Numbered from the stretch's first letter, positions 1-11,165 are shown. The stretch: 27,500 bases of DNA from Neocallimastix lanati (nom. inval.) (GCA_016946835.1 JACVTC010000146.1:197501-225000); one strand, 5' to 3'. Notes: generated from the sequence alone by a model not told the origin. Numbers and translations: made by a program.

Positions 1-209
1 AAAAATACATATATATATATCTATAAATTAAAATAATTAAATTAGTTTTGTCTACCCTAAATTTTTTTTTTTTTTTTTTTTTATAAACTTTTTTCAAAAC
101 AAATATAAAAAATTTTTTATGATGGAATTCAATAAAAATAAAAAAATAAAAAATAAAAAATAAAAATAAAAAAAATAAAAACTTATATATTAAAATTTGA
201 AAGAATTTC
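1..209. repeat. AT-rich low-complexity sequence, no gene
   Basis: A TA dinucleotide run, a poly(T) run of about 22 and degenerate AAAAAT repeats. I see no coding potential on either strand. It is the left flank of the inserted element at 226-645. Confidence 0.8.
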
Positions 210-225
210 TTTAAGTGTATCATAA
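210..225. repeat. Left copy of a 16-bp target-site duplication
   Basis: TTTAAGTGTATCATAA occurs here and again at 646-661, immediately either side of a 420-bp block of much higher G+C than its surroundings. A 16-bp exact direct repeat is in the range made by LINE-type target-primed insertion. The right copy continues into a tandem array of related GGATCATAATTTTAAA units, so the element probably landed in or next to that array. A pre-existing array unit on the left is a less likely explanation, because the unit variant (GTGTATCATA) is found nowhere else in the array. Confidence 0.75.
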
Positions 226-645
226 AACATAGACTTGCACATATGGGTACCCATCTCCCATATGGCCATACAGTTATTAATTAACTGTAAGGTGATGAGT
301 TATTGGCATACTGTATCAGCTTCGCCGCTCTCAATCGTCGTTACACACTGCCCGGAGATGCATTCCTAACGTTCCTACATATATCTCTATTGACCACGAG
401 CATCAGAACGGAACCATTAACTCCTCCCTAGTGGGTGTAATCATTGGCGATTGGAAATTTTACAATCATCAAGGTCTATGCTTCAATTCAAAGCGTAGTA
501 TCAGGGTTGGGTGAAATAATCATCTGAGGGAAAGCCTTATGGACATCACGTGTGGTCTCATGATATCCCAGGATAGAAACCTCATCCGATTATTTGGAGC
601 CATGCCGAGGATTCGAACCCCGCCCTCTACAGTAACCTGTATCGT
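226..645 (-). mobile_element. SINE-like insertion with tRNA 3'-end-like head
   Basis: A 420-bp block of mixed base composition, with no open reading frame, bounded by 16-bp direct repeats. On the - strand it begins near a segment (622 down to 595) that reads like the 3' part of a mature tRNA: a GGTTCGAATCC B-box/T-loop core, a 5-bp T-stem (CGGGG with CCTCG, one wobble), seven acceptor-like bases, a discriminator base and CCA. Upstream of it is a small hairpin (TACAG/CTGTA). I found no convincing A box or 5' half. The - strand end reads TATGTTTT directly before the second target duplication, as expected of a Pol III transcript end. Just inside that end lies a strong hairpin of ATATGGG/CCCATAT type (about 241-262). 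No long A tail is present. Alternatively the tRNA complement is the primer-binding site of a miniature LTR element, since read on the + strand it starts TGG; no flanking LTR supports that. Confidence 0.6.
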
Positions 646-886
646 TTTAAGTGTATCATAATTTTAAAAATATAAAATTTTAAATGGATCATAATTTTAA
701 AAATATAAAATTTTAAATGGATCATAATTTTAAATATATCATAATTTTAAATGGATCATAATTTTAAAAATATAAAATTTTAAATGGATCATAATTTTAA
801 ATATATCATAATTTTAAATGGATCATAATTTTAAAAATATAAAATTTTAAATGGATCATAATTTTAAATATATCATAATTTTAAAA
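646..886. repeat. Tandem array of 33/34-bp AT-rich units
   Basis: Starts with the right copy of the target duplication (646-661). Units begin near GGATCATAATTTTAAA and alternate between a 33-bp form (containing AAAATATAAAATTTT) and a 34-bp form (containing ATATATCATAATTTT), giving a 67-bp higher-order period repeated about three times. Noncoding. Confidence 0.85.
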
Positions 887-1286
887 TGAACTTTATTTTT
901 TATTTTTTATTTATTTTTTTTTTTTTTATTTTTATTTTTAACTTAAATTTCTATATAATTCTAATTTAATTAAAAAATTAGTATTTATTTAGATTACATT
1001 CAAATTTTTTTTTTTTAAAAAAAAAAAAAAATAAAAAATAGAAATATAAAAATATAAAAATATAAAAATTAAAAAATATAAAAATATAAAAATTAAAAAA
1101 TATAAAAAGAAAAAAGAAAAAAGAAAAAGAAAAAGAAAAATCATAATTAATAAAAAAAAAAAAAAAATAAAATAAAAAAAATTATTATTTTTTTTTAGTA
1201 GATATTTCTTAAAATAAATTTATATTTTTAAAATTATTATAATTATTTTTCAATAATAATAATAATTTTAATAATAATAAAGAACT
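887..1286. repeat. Low-complexity T-, A- and AAG-rich tracts
   Basis: Poly(T), poly(A), an AAAAATAT repeat series near 1040-1100, then an AAAAAG-type purine run near 1105-1140, then AAT triplets. Nothing coding is visible. Confidence 0.8.
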
Positions 1287-1741
1287 TGGTTAATAATAAC
1301 TCTCAGAGTCTAAGGAGCGTTGTCGACGTATAATACTCCCAGAAAGTATAGAGCTAATAGTGTGAAGCGGAAACAACCCTAATTCCCAATCGTATATTTG
1401 TAACGAATATACAAATACATTATTGAGGTATCCTGATACAAATCAGGTATAACTTGAGCAAATGAATATTGAGTTGTATAATTTGAGGACTTTATTGATA
1501 TAGGATATAATTAGTGTGAAAATGATGCCAATGTAGTATATATGGCATATCATGAATTTATAATATTTATGCTATATTTATTAACTATAGTGAATATGAG
1601 TTAAATTATAGTATAAGTATATTATACTATATTATATATATATACATATATATAATATAATTTGTAAAAATAGATTTATCATAACTATATAAACAGCCTC
1701 ATATTCAATCTATTCTCTGAGTCATGAGTTATGAGTAAACA
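1287..1741 (+). mobile_element. Probable solo LTR (TG...CA, 455 bp)
   Basis: The block has mixed composition, unlike its flanks. It starts TGGTTAATAATAACTC and ends GAGTTATGAGTAAACA. The reverse complement of the end matches the start at 13 of 16 positions, including the TG/CA termini, which is the form of retrotransposon LTR ends. Near the 3' end CTATATAAACAGCC (about 1685-1698) is a plausible TATA box, so + is the likely transcription strand. Directly after it come A-runs with no primer-binding site, and no clean 5-bp target duplication is visible (GAACT left, AATAC right). It is therefore either an old solo LTR or one end of a deleted element. It does not resemble the LTR at 19328-19533. 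Confidence 0.55.
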
Positions 1742-1839
1742 AATACAAAAAAAAAAAAAAATTAATGAGTTACATATACCAAAAATTTTAATTATTTTTT
1801 ATTTGATTTAAAAAGATAATAAAAAAAATTTTTTTATTA

Positions 1840-2658
1840 TTATAAAAATAAAAATAAAAATAAAAATAAAATAAAAAACAATAATCAAATATATGCATAG
1901 TTTTAGCATAATCATTACACAAATACACTTATATTAGCAATATATGCATATGTTTATCAATATCGTCATCATTTGGGACTTTAATAAACAACAATGACTG
2001 CATATATTGCTAAATATTAACCTCAAAACCATGTTGTTCATATAAGCCACAACCGCTATATTTCAATTAAAATAACAGGTTTTATGGCTTATTTTGAACA
2101 TTCAAAACATATATGGTTTATATGCAATCATTGCTGTTTTGACCATATATTGATATAGGCTACCAAATTATTAATAAACATACAGGGTTTTATGACAAAA
2201 TATATGTTCAAAACCATGTGTTGATATATCAATATTTATCAGGAGCCCCTATATCAATAAGTATCAAAATGGTATGGTTTTTTTTTTTTTTTTTTTACAA
2301 AATCTATGCAAAAATGGTATGGTTTTAAATGCCCAAAAAAAAAAAAAAACTGAAAATATTGAAATATTGAATGAAAACAAATAAATGTTTTAAACGAGAC
2401 GAAGCGAATGTAGGGGGAGCGAGAAGATCGAGCACGTAAACGTAGTGAAGTGAAGCTGCGTAGAGCTGTCGAGATCACCCGAGAATGAGCGTAGTCGAGT
2501 CAATGAATGAAGTTGAATGAAAATATTGATAAATATTATGTATATATTGCTAATATAAGTGTATTTGTGCAATGATTATGCTAAAACTATGCATATATTT
2601 GATTATTGTTTTTTATTTTATTTTTATTTTATTTTTATTTTTATTTTTATTTTTATAA
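1840..2658. mobile_element. MITE-like element with long terminal inverted repeats
   Basis: The left end (about 1871-1960) and right end (about 2520-2612) are inverted copies. Over the roughly 70-bp core holding ATGCATAGTTTTAGCATAAT and TTAGCAATATATGCATA I count two mismatches before an indel. The similarity continues outward through matching A/T-rich sequence to about 1840 and 2658, giving an element of about 820 bp. Inside, an extra inverted copy of the TTAGCAATATATGCATA motif at about 1996-2012 makes a sub-terminal hairpin, and a G+C-rich block lies at 2392-2515. No transposase frame is present, so it would be non-autonomous. Outer ends and target duplication cannot be fixed in the low-complexity flanks. 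A shorter relative lies at 24069-24215. Confidence 0.75.
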
Positions 2659-3131
<473 letters not shown>

Positions 3132-3680
3132 GATTGTGACGGTACTTTATTGAATTCAAAACATGAACTTATTGAAAAAAAAACACTAATAAAGCCATTA
3201 ACTATGCTCTTGAAAATTAAATTATGATGTTAACATTTCGTCATTGCTACAGGCAAAACTCCTTACTCCTGTAACTCATATCAGAAAAAAAAAAACAACT
3301 TAATATTGGAAGGCGTTAAGAACTGTTTAGCGGTTCACTCTGTAACGGTTGTATCATCTATAATGATAAAGATGAAAATTATTAAGGAGTACTTCATTAG
3401 AAAAAGAAATTATTACAAAAAAAAAAAATATTCAATTATATTCAATTATATTCAATTATATAATAAATATTTAGCTGGTAAGGATTATTTCTATGGTTTT
3501 TTTTTTTTTTTTTTTTTTTACGTTTAAGAGATACATTATATCTTCCAAAGAAAGGTAAATGGAGTCAATTCCTTGTGAAGAATATGGTGAAAAAAAGTAG
3601 ACATTCAGGATGAACCAGAACTTAATATTAGAATGATTGAAAATGACGAACTTGCCAGTCAAATAAGGTCTCCGTTTTAA
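3132..3680 (+). pseudogene. Relic of a Cof-type HAD-superfamily hydrolase
   Basis: Translating across frames gives, in family order, a DCDGTLLNSKHELIEK segment (3132 onward, the HAD motif I DxDGT, including both aspartates), KAINYALEN (about 3192-3219), VIATGK (motif II region, about 3240-3258), NGCIIYNDKDE (about 3344-3376) and IIKEYFI (3379-3400). In Cof-like phosphatases the same order is DxDGTLL, then an ATGR segment, then NGA-IY. The pieces lie in different frames, separated by small indels and stops often next to A-runs. A later coding-like segment (3546-3680) reads VDIQDEPELNIRMIENDE before a stop and is also shifted. Motifs III and IV (Lys, GDxxND) were not found. The gene is broken and truncated, unless several homopolymer errors explain the shifts. 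Confidence 0.6.
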
Positions 3681-3689
3681 CTATTCCAG

Positions 3690-4290
3690 AAATTTTTTTT
3701 TATGATGGTCAATATTTATTTTAGATATCATATATATATATATATATATATTATATCATTTTAGTACACCATAATTTTTTATTATATATATACAATTTTA
3801 TATATATGTATAATATATATATATATTAAATAGAATCCAATAATACTTACTTCCATTTAAGAATTAATAAATTCTTAAGTATATTATTTTTAATTTTTTT
3901 TTTTATATTCTTTATTTTTTTTTTAATAGAAATAATCAATATTCTTGACCTCAATTAATATATATATACTTTTTTTTAAAAAAAAAAAAAAAAATAATAA
4001 TAATAATAAATATTAATAAATATTTAATCAACTTATAATACTATTTAAATAATAATAATAATTATAAATAAATATATATATATATATATACATAAATTAA
4101 TGATTAATATTAAAAAAAAAAGTTTATTTATTTATTTTAACAATAATATAGAAGATATTTAAATTTTAAATGTGAATGATTTTTAAAATATATACCATTA
4201 AAAGATACAATGACAAATAATAATAAGAAATAAAAATAATAAAAAATAATAATAATTTATATAATAGAAATGATAATAAAATGATAACTG
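3690..4290. repeat. Low-complexity AT spacer
   Basis: TA dinucleotide runs (near 3730-3750 and 4070-4090), poly(A)/poly(T) tracts and AAT triplets. No gene is seen. Confidence 0.8.
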
Positions 4291-4319
4291 AATATACATG
4301 AAAATCCAAATTTTTAGTC

Positions 4320-4565
4320 TTTATTTTTTATTTTTTAATAATTATTGATTTAATTTTTATTATATTTATTGTTTCATTTTATTATTTTTTATTAAATTTA
4401 TCTTTTTATTTTATAATATTTATTATATTTATCTATTTATTTTATTATATTTATTATATTTATTTTTTATTTTATAATATTTATTAAATTTATCTTTTTA
4501 TTTTGTTATATTTATTAAATTTATCTTTTTATCTTTTTATTTTATTATATTTATTATATTTATTA
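4320..4565. repeat. Tandem array of TTTATCTTTTTATTTTATAATA-like units
   Basis: Degenerate units of roughly 30-40 bp built from ATTTATCTTTTTATTTT plus ATATTTATTA repeat about six times. It is noncoding on both strands as far as I can read. Confidence 0.7.
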
Positions 4566-4704
4566 ACAAAAAATAAAAAGTAAAAAAAAAAAAAAAAAAG
4601 AAACAGATTAAATATATATAGATGAAAAGATGAATATTAAAATATTAAATATGGATGGATTCGGATTCATTATAACATCTTAATAATATAAATTTGTATA
4701 AATA

Positions 4705-4748
<44 letters not shown>

Positions 4749-4899
4749 AAATTTTTTATTATTATTTTTCTATTTATACAAAGTTTAGACATTCCTTTTT
4801 GGAATTCGAGTAATAAATTAACAATTATTAGGATGAGAGAGAGGAGATAAAACTTCATAAATCACAGATATTTTAAAAAACTAAAAACCTAGATAGATC

Positions 4900-4944
<45 letters not shown>

Positions 4945-5470
4945 TAAAATATATATATATATATATATATATTTTTAAATGACTTTAAAATAAGATTATA
5001 TGAATTTTATTTATAGTTATTACATTCTACAAAAAAAAAAAAAGGATCGTATTACCTGTTCAGTGATAATAAGAAGGGAATATTATATATATTTATATAT
5101 ATATATATATATATATTTACAGAGAGATCACTTAAAAACTGGAAAAAAATAAAAAAAAAAAAAAAAAAAAAAAAAAATAAAAATAAAAAAGCATTAATGA
5201 CCCAACGTAAGCCTCAAGAAAATTGAAGTCATATCATAAAGTGTAATGGTCTTTATCAAAAATTTTCTTTTTTTTTTTTTTAAATATAAAGATTAATATT
5301 AATGAATCATATATATATATATATATCCATTAAAGGTAATAAATAAATATATAAATATATAAATGTATAAATCAAGTATATAGGTAATATATTGACGATA
5401 AATTAAAATCAATAAAAAAAATAAATATTAAGGATAAGTGAAATGAAAATGAATATAACGATAAATAAAG
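4566..5470. repeat. Homopolymer- and TA-rich spacer
   Basis: Many A-runs (a 43-base run near 4901-4940 and another near 5150-5177) and (TA)n tracts (near 4710-4744, 4950-4972, 5095-5115). Short islands of mixed composition (for example 5198-5260) carry no frame of useful length. Confidence 0.8.
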
Positions 5471-5474
5471 TGTC

Positions 5475-5670
5475 ATTACAAACCATTTTTAAGAAGTAGG
5501 ATTTTGTTACCTCTATTAGGAAAGACAAAATATTTATCATTGGAAACACTCATAGGGCTGTCTTTGGACATCTCATTATCTCATTATAGCCAACTTAATC
5601 TCTATTACATACAAAAACAAGATATTATGTTTGAGGTTAACAAAGGTATATAGGATGTTATCATGAATGA
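5475..5670. other. Mixed-composition island, possible coding relic, unidentified
   Basis: This stretch has far more G+C and sequence complexity than its flanks. The + strand frame from about 5541 reads SLETLIGLSLDISLSHYSQL and continues some 18 residues to a stop near 5652. I recognise no family on either strand. It could be a fragment of a dead gene or transposon. Confidence 0.3.
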
Positions 5671-5671
5671 G

Positions 5672-5706
<35 letters not shown>

Positions 5707-5990
5707 TTACAATATTTTAAAAATGAAAAATTTTCATATACTTTAAAAAAAAAAGGGGGAATTAAGGTATATTTATTAAATGAAAAAAAGGAAAAGAGAT
5801 AAAATAAAATAAAAAAAAAATATATATATATTTTTTATTTTTTTTTTTTTGAAACCTATCTGTTGATTAAGACAAGCATCATAAAAAAAAATACAAAAAA
5901 TAACAGAAAAAAAAAAGATTGATTACAAAAGATTTGATATACTTTTTTTTGAATTTTAGAACTTATCTTCAGATAGAGAAAACTTATAAA

Positions 5991-6022
<32 letters not shown>

Positions 6023-6029
<7 letters not shown>

Positions 6030-6079
6030 TGCTATTACCTCACATCAATAGTGATAGAAGCATTTTATTTTCTATTTAA

Positions 6080-6122
<43 letters not shown>

Positions 6123-6209
6123 AAGAAAAAAATAAAATAAAATAAGATCTAAACTTGATTACCAAAAGAAATATATATTGCTATTGCCTCACATCAATAG
6201 TGAAAGAAG
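6023..6209. repeat. Pair of 38-bp direct repeats, 149 bp apart
   Basis: TATATATTGCTATTACCTCA... at 6023-6060 recurs at 6172-6209 with two substitutions. The conserved part CTCACATCAATAGTGA is the only non-trivial sequence nearby; A-runs and (TA)n fill the gap. Confidence 0.75.
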
Positions 6210-6588
6210 TTTTTTATTTATTTATTTATTTATTTATTATTATTATTAAGTTTAAAACAAGATTTATTAAGAATAAATTATTGCAATTATCCTATTATCA
6301 TACTGAATATTAAATACCATAAAGTTAAAAAGAAGTTAATAAAAAAAAAAAAAAAGTACAATAGGACTCTTGAGTCTATTAAAAAAAAAATTTTTTTTTT
6401 CAAAATAAATAAATCTGATAGTATAACTATTTATTTATATAAAAATAAATTAAAAAAAAAAGTTTTTAGACCTAACTAAATAAATAACATCTTTATTTAG
6501 AAAAAAAATAATTATAAAAAAATTTTTTTTAAAAAAAAAAAATAATTTAAAATTTAGAAGCTTATAACTTCTAAAAATACATGTATAT

Positions 6589-6616
6589 ATTAAACAATGT
6601 AATTACATTGTTTAAT
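6589..6616. repeat. Perfect 28-bp palindrome
   Basis: ATTAAACAATGTAA is followed immediately by its exact reverse complement. A further copy of the half-site (TTTACATTGTTTAAT) follows at about 6616-6630, and another small hairpin, TTAGAAG/CTTCTAA, lies just 5' (about 6554-6573). Confidence 0.85.
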
Positions 6617-6639
6617 TTACATTGTTTAATGTAATATTC

Positions 6640-7317
6640 CAAAAAAAAAATAAATAAATATTTCTAATATAATAAATTAATAAAACAAATGGTTTAATTG
6701 TGCTTTTTTATTTGTAGTGTTTATTCAGAAGATTATTTTATAATAAAATTATATAAATAAAACAATATTTTATAATAACTGTAGATAATATATACATATA
6801 TATTGAAAGAAGCTTATATTCATAAATTAATACTTAATATTTATAAATAAAATCAATATAGATTATTACTATTACTCTTACTCTTACTATTACTATTACT
6901 ATTACTATTTACTCTCTACTATTACTACTACTACTACTACCACTGCCACTACCACTCTAATCCTAATTTTAAACTTTTCTGATGCTAACGCTCATTAATT
7001 TATTAAAAATAAATAGTCATCCTTATTTCATATGAAGTTGTTAAAATTTTTATAACAATAATAAACAAGTAGAATATCAATTCTTAAAAATAGTAACCTA
7101 TAGAATGCTAATCTTAATCAAAAAAAAAATGTATATGAGATGAATATTTTTTTTAAAAAAAAAATATATATAAACTAATATATAACTTTAAGATATTTAA
7201 AAATTTTCCTAATTTTTTTTTTCTTTTTTTATTATTATTTTTATTTATTAGCTTATTTATTTAAATCAAAATCGATCATTTTTGACATATAAAAACTAGT
7301 TATTACATCATTTTTTA

Positions 7318-7352
<35 letters not shown>

Positions 7353-8560
7353 TATATTTTTTAAATATTTTTTTTTTTTGATTTTATGAATTATTTAGAT
7401 ATTTATATATAATCTATACGTACGTATTTTATTCATCTTTTTAACCTGAAAATATATATATATATATTAAAATTATTATAATGTTCTTTACAAAAAAGGT
7501 TATCATCATAAAAATATTTTTTGTTTTTTTATAATTCTATTTAACTAAATAAACTAAAATATATATATATATATAATATATAACAAAAATAAATATATTA
7601 TGCATTATGTTAAAGATTCATTATTATATCATAGATATAATATTCATTTTATACTAAATATTTTATTTATATTAATAATAATTAAAAATCAAATAAAATT
7701 TTTTTTATTAAAAGATTTATATTAAATTTAATATAAAATTATAGATAGAAATGAAATTAGAAATAATAAAAAATAAAAAAAATTTTTATTTTATAGGAAA
7801 ATAGGAAAAATAAAACTTTTATTTTTTTTTTTATTTTTTATTTTTTTTTTATTATTATAAATAAATTATAAAATAGATTTATAATAATATAAATTGTTCC
7901 ATTTAATCCTATGGTCTGTTATAATTGTTTTATTATTATTAACATTTTCCCTTTAGGATACATTTTATATATATTTTTTAAAATTTAAATTAATTCCATA
8001 TAAAATTAATTATTGAATTATTAAATTATTTAATTTTTTTAATTTTTTAAATTTTTTTAAATTTTTTAAATATTTTAATTTTTTATTATTATATATATAT
8101 ATATATTTAATTAATATTGTTGCAAAGTATATTTATTCCAGATGTCAATAAATCAATTATAAATAATAATAATAATAATAAGAAAAATAAATAAAATAAA
8201 TTATTAAAAATTTAAAAATATTAATAATTAATAATATATATATTTTTTCTAGAAATTAATAATTTTATTCATTTGAGTAGTATCATCATCTTCAAAAAAA
8301 AAAAAAAAAAAAAATCAAATAAAATTAAAATATATATATTAAACAGTATTAGATAATATTTATAGTTCTTATAAATTGAATTATCAATGTATTATTAATA
8401 TTTTCATTCATATTGTCAGAGTTTAGTTTTAATCTTTTTATAAAAATAATGATTTAATTAATAGTAAAAATATTAAAATTTATACAATTAAAAAAATATT
8501 AAATAAATAGGAATAATACGAGATAGTTGTATCAATAATAATATTATTATTTCATAATGC
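6640..8560. repeat. Gene-free AT spacer with a TACTAT microsatellite
   Basis: The distinctive part is 6866-6952, a (TTACTA/TTACTC)n stretch passing into (CTA)n and (CCA)-type triplets. The rest is (TA)n, ATT triplets (7320-7350) and homopolymers. I found no coding frame or RNA gene. Confidence 0.75.
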
Positions 8561-8564
8561 TATT

Positions 8565-8930
8565 TTATTATTATTATTCTATCATAATTTTATTATGATT
8601 TTGATTATAATTTATTATGATTTTGATTATAATTTATTATGATATTTATTATATATTTATTATATATAATATTTTATTATTACTATTTTATTATTACTAT
8701 TATTTTATTATTAATAATATTTTATTATTACTATTATTTTATTATTACTATTATTATTATTATTACTATTATTTTATGATTAATATTATTAATATTATTT
8801 TATTATTAATATTATTTTATTATAAATATTATTTTATTATTAATATTATTTTATTATTAATATTATTTTATTATAAATTTTATTTTATTATTACTATTAC
8901 TTTATTATTATTCCTTTTTATTGTTATTTT
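8565..8930. repeat. ATT-rich satellite-like tract
   Basis: Degenerate repeats of TATTATTTTATTATTA with interspersed ACT triplets. The long tyrosine/isoleucine frame across it is repeat translation, not a protein. Confidence 0.85.
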
Positions 8931-10600
8931 CTGTCATCTATCATTTTTACAATTAAAAATTGTTTTAATTAATAATAATAAAGTAATTAATAATTATAGT
9001 TATCGAAATAATTATTATAATCTTATTATTATTAATCATTAATATTCATTAATAATAATTTTCCTATTTCTTGTTTTTTTTATTATTATTAGAAGGTATA
9101 TTAGTATTTTTATACTTTGCGTTATTTCATAATAAAACATTTATTTCATTGAAAAAAAAACCATTAAAAAAATTTTTTTTTATTTTTAATATAATAGTTT
9201 ATGGTATGTATTTTTTAAAATATTATATAATAATAATTATTAGTAATTAAAGTTGCCCCAATAACATTAATTCTCCGGCAAACAGAAATTATTTCTGAAA
9301 TAAAAACAAAACAAAAAAATAATAATAAAAATAATAATAAAAAAAATAATAAAAAAAATAATAAAATAAGTTTTAATTAAATAAATTAAAAAAATGATAA
9401 AAATTATTATACATATTATGAGTATTATTGATTTATATGTCTTATTATCATCTTATTATTATATTATATGAATGAATTATAATTTATATCTATTTTCTTT
9501 TGTATATATTATTTGATTCATAATTATTTGAATAATATATTAATTTAAATTATATTATATATAGTTTATGACTTAAACAATAGAATTTAAATAGGATGAA
9601 GATAATTCTCTTAATAAATAATATAAAATAAACTTTATAATAAAAAACAAAACTAATTTTGAGTAAGTAATTTTTAAATTAAAAGTTAATTAATATATAA
9701 TTTTGTAATTTTGAATTATTATTAATCAATTGATGTTCACTTATATATAGTAATTTATCTAAATCTATATAATATATTCATTTATATATTAAACAAAAAT
9801 TTATTGAGATAGTATTTATTTATACATTTAATTATTTTCAATTGTATTTTTTATTTTATTTTATTTTTTTTTTTTTTATAAATTATGAGATATTAATTAA
9901 ATTTAAAATTAAATTAAATTAAAAAATCAAAAATAATAAGAAAAAAAAATGTTTAACGTGGAATAAATGTATATATATAGATATATTAAAAAAATTATTT
10001 TTATTAAATTATAAAAATTTTAAAATTAACTTGAAGATGAAAATGAACCTGAATAGGTGCGAAACAAAAGAAGGGAAAAGGAAAAGGAAATAATGATGAA
10101 TTATTAAAATAAAGTAGTGTTGATTTAACCTTTTTCTTTTTTTTTTTTCTTTTTTAAACAAATTTATTATAATATTCATAGATAATTAATAGAAAGGAAT
10201 TTAAAAATTTATTAAATAACAATTTTTTAATATGTTAATAAATTTCATTATTATTATTATTTTTTTTTTATTAATAATTCTTAAATAAATATATTGGCAA
10301 TAATTAATAATTATTGGAATAGTATATAGTTTATTAGTTGTATTGTATAAAAATTATTACTAGCAAGTAATGCAAATATATAAATATATAAATAAATAAA
10401 TTGTATAAAAATTATTACTAATAAGTGATATAAATAAATAAATATATATATATAATATATATACATTTATCAATAACCAATAAATGAATCATTAATAAAT
10501 AAATATGAGATGCATCAATAAAATAATAGAATAAATTTTAGTACTTGTTAATGTTTAAATAAATTGAGATATTGATGATGAGAATTATTATCATAATATA

Positions 10601-10633
<33 letters not shown>

Positions 10634-10840
10634 GTTAAAAGTCAATAGTTTGGGTTTTATAATTATGTCAACTTTATTAATATATTTTATGATAAAGAGC
10701 TGCAAATATTTAAATTTAATAAATTTACATGCTTTTATATTAATACATTGTGGCTCATACATTACATATATAACAAATACATTTTAATACATTTAACGTA
10801 TATTTCATATTTATTTCACATATTCTAACAATTATTATTA

Positions 10841-10871
<31 letters not shown>

Positions 10872-10990
10872 TTATTATTATTATTATTAGTTTCAATTGA
10901 TGGTAAAATGTTTTTTTTTCCTTTTTTAAAACATTTTATCTGTCAAGTTAAAACATTTTTATTTCATCTTAAATAATATAAATAATATAT
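8931..10990. repeat. Gene-free AT spacer with a 58-bp duplication
   Basis: Near 10343 and 10401 a unit starting TTGTATAAAAATTATTACTA is duplicated with a few changes (period 58). A pure ATT run lies at about 10600-10632 and another at about 10831-10855. Small mixed-composition patches at 9251-9300 and 10031-10090 have no readable frame. Confidence 0.7.
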
Positions 10991-10994
10991 ATAT

Positions 10995-11165
10995 TACATA
11001 CTAATGGTTAATATATTAAATATTAAATATTAAATATTAATGGATAAATATAAATGGATGACATAATAAATTATTAAATATTAACGGATAAATATAAATG
11101 GATGACATATTAATGGTTGATATATTAATGGTTGATATATTCAATTATTCAATATATAATTATTC
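10995..11165. repeat. Short tandem duplications (GGATAAATATAAATGGATGACAT type)
   Basis: GGATAAATATAAATGGATGA occurs at about 11042 and 11086 with matching flanks. ATTAATGGTTGATAT is then repeated twice (about 11109-11139). Noncoding. Confidence 0.75.

Noticed and set aside
595-622. A complete tRNA gene on the - strand
   Set aside because: Only the T-arm and acceptor 3' strand are recognisable. No matching 5' acceptor strand, D-arm or A box was found, and CCA is present.
2254-2572. Two - strand open frames inside the MITE-like element
   Set aside because: They cover homopolymer runs and the terminal inverted repeat, and show no transposase motif or other protein-like composition.
4670-4858. 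62-codon - strand frame with Tyr-Ile repeats
   Set aside because: It is produced by a (TA)n tract, with no recognisable remainder.
8617-9042. 141-codon Tyr/Ile-rich frame
   Set aside because: It is translation of degenerate ATT repeats, with equivalent frames on the opposite strand.
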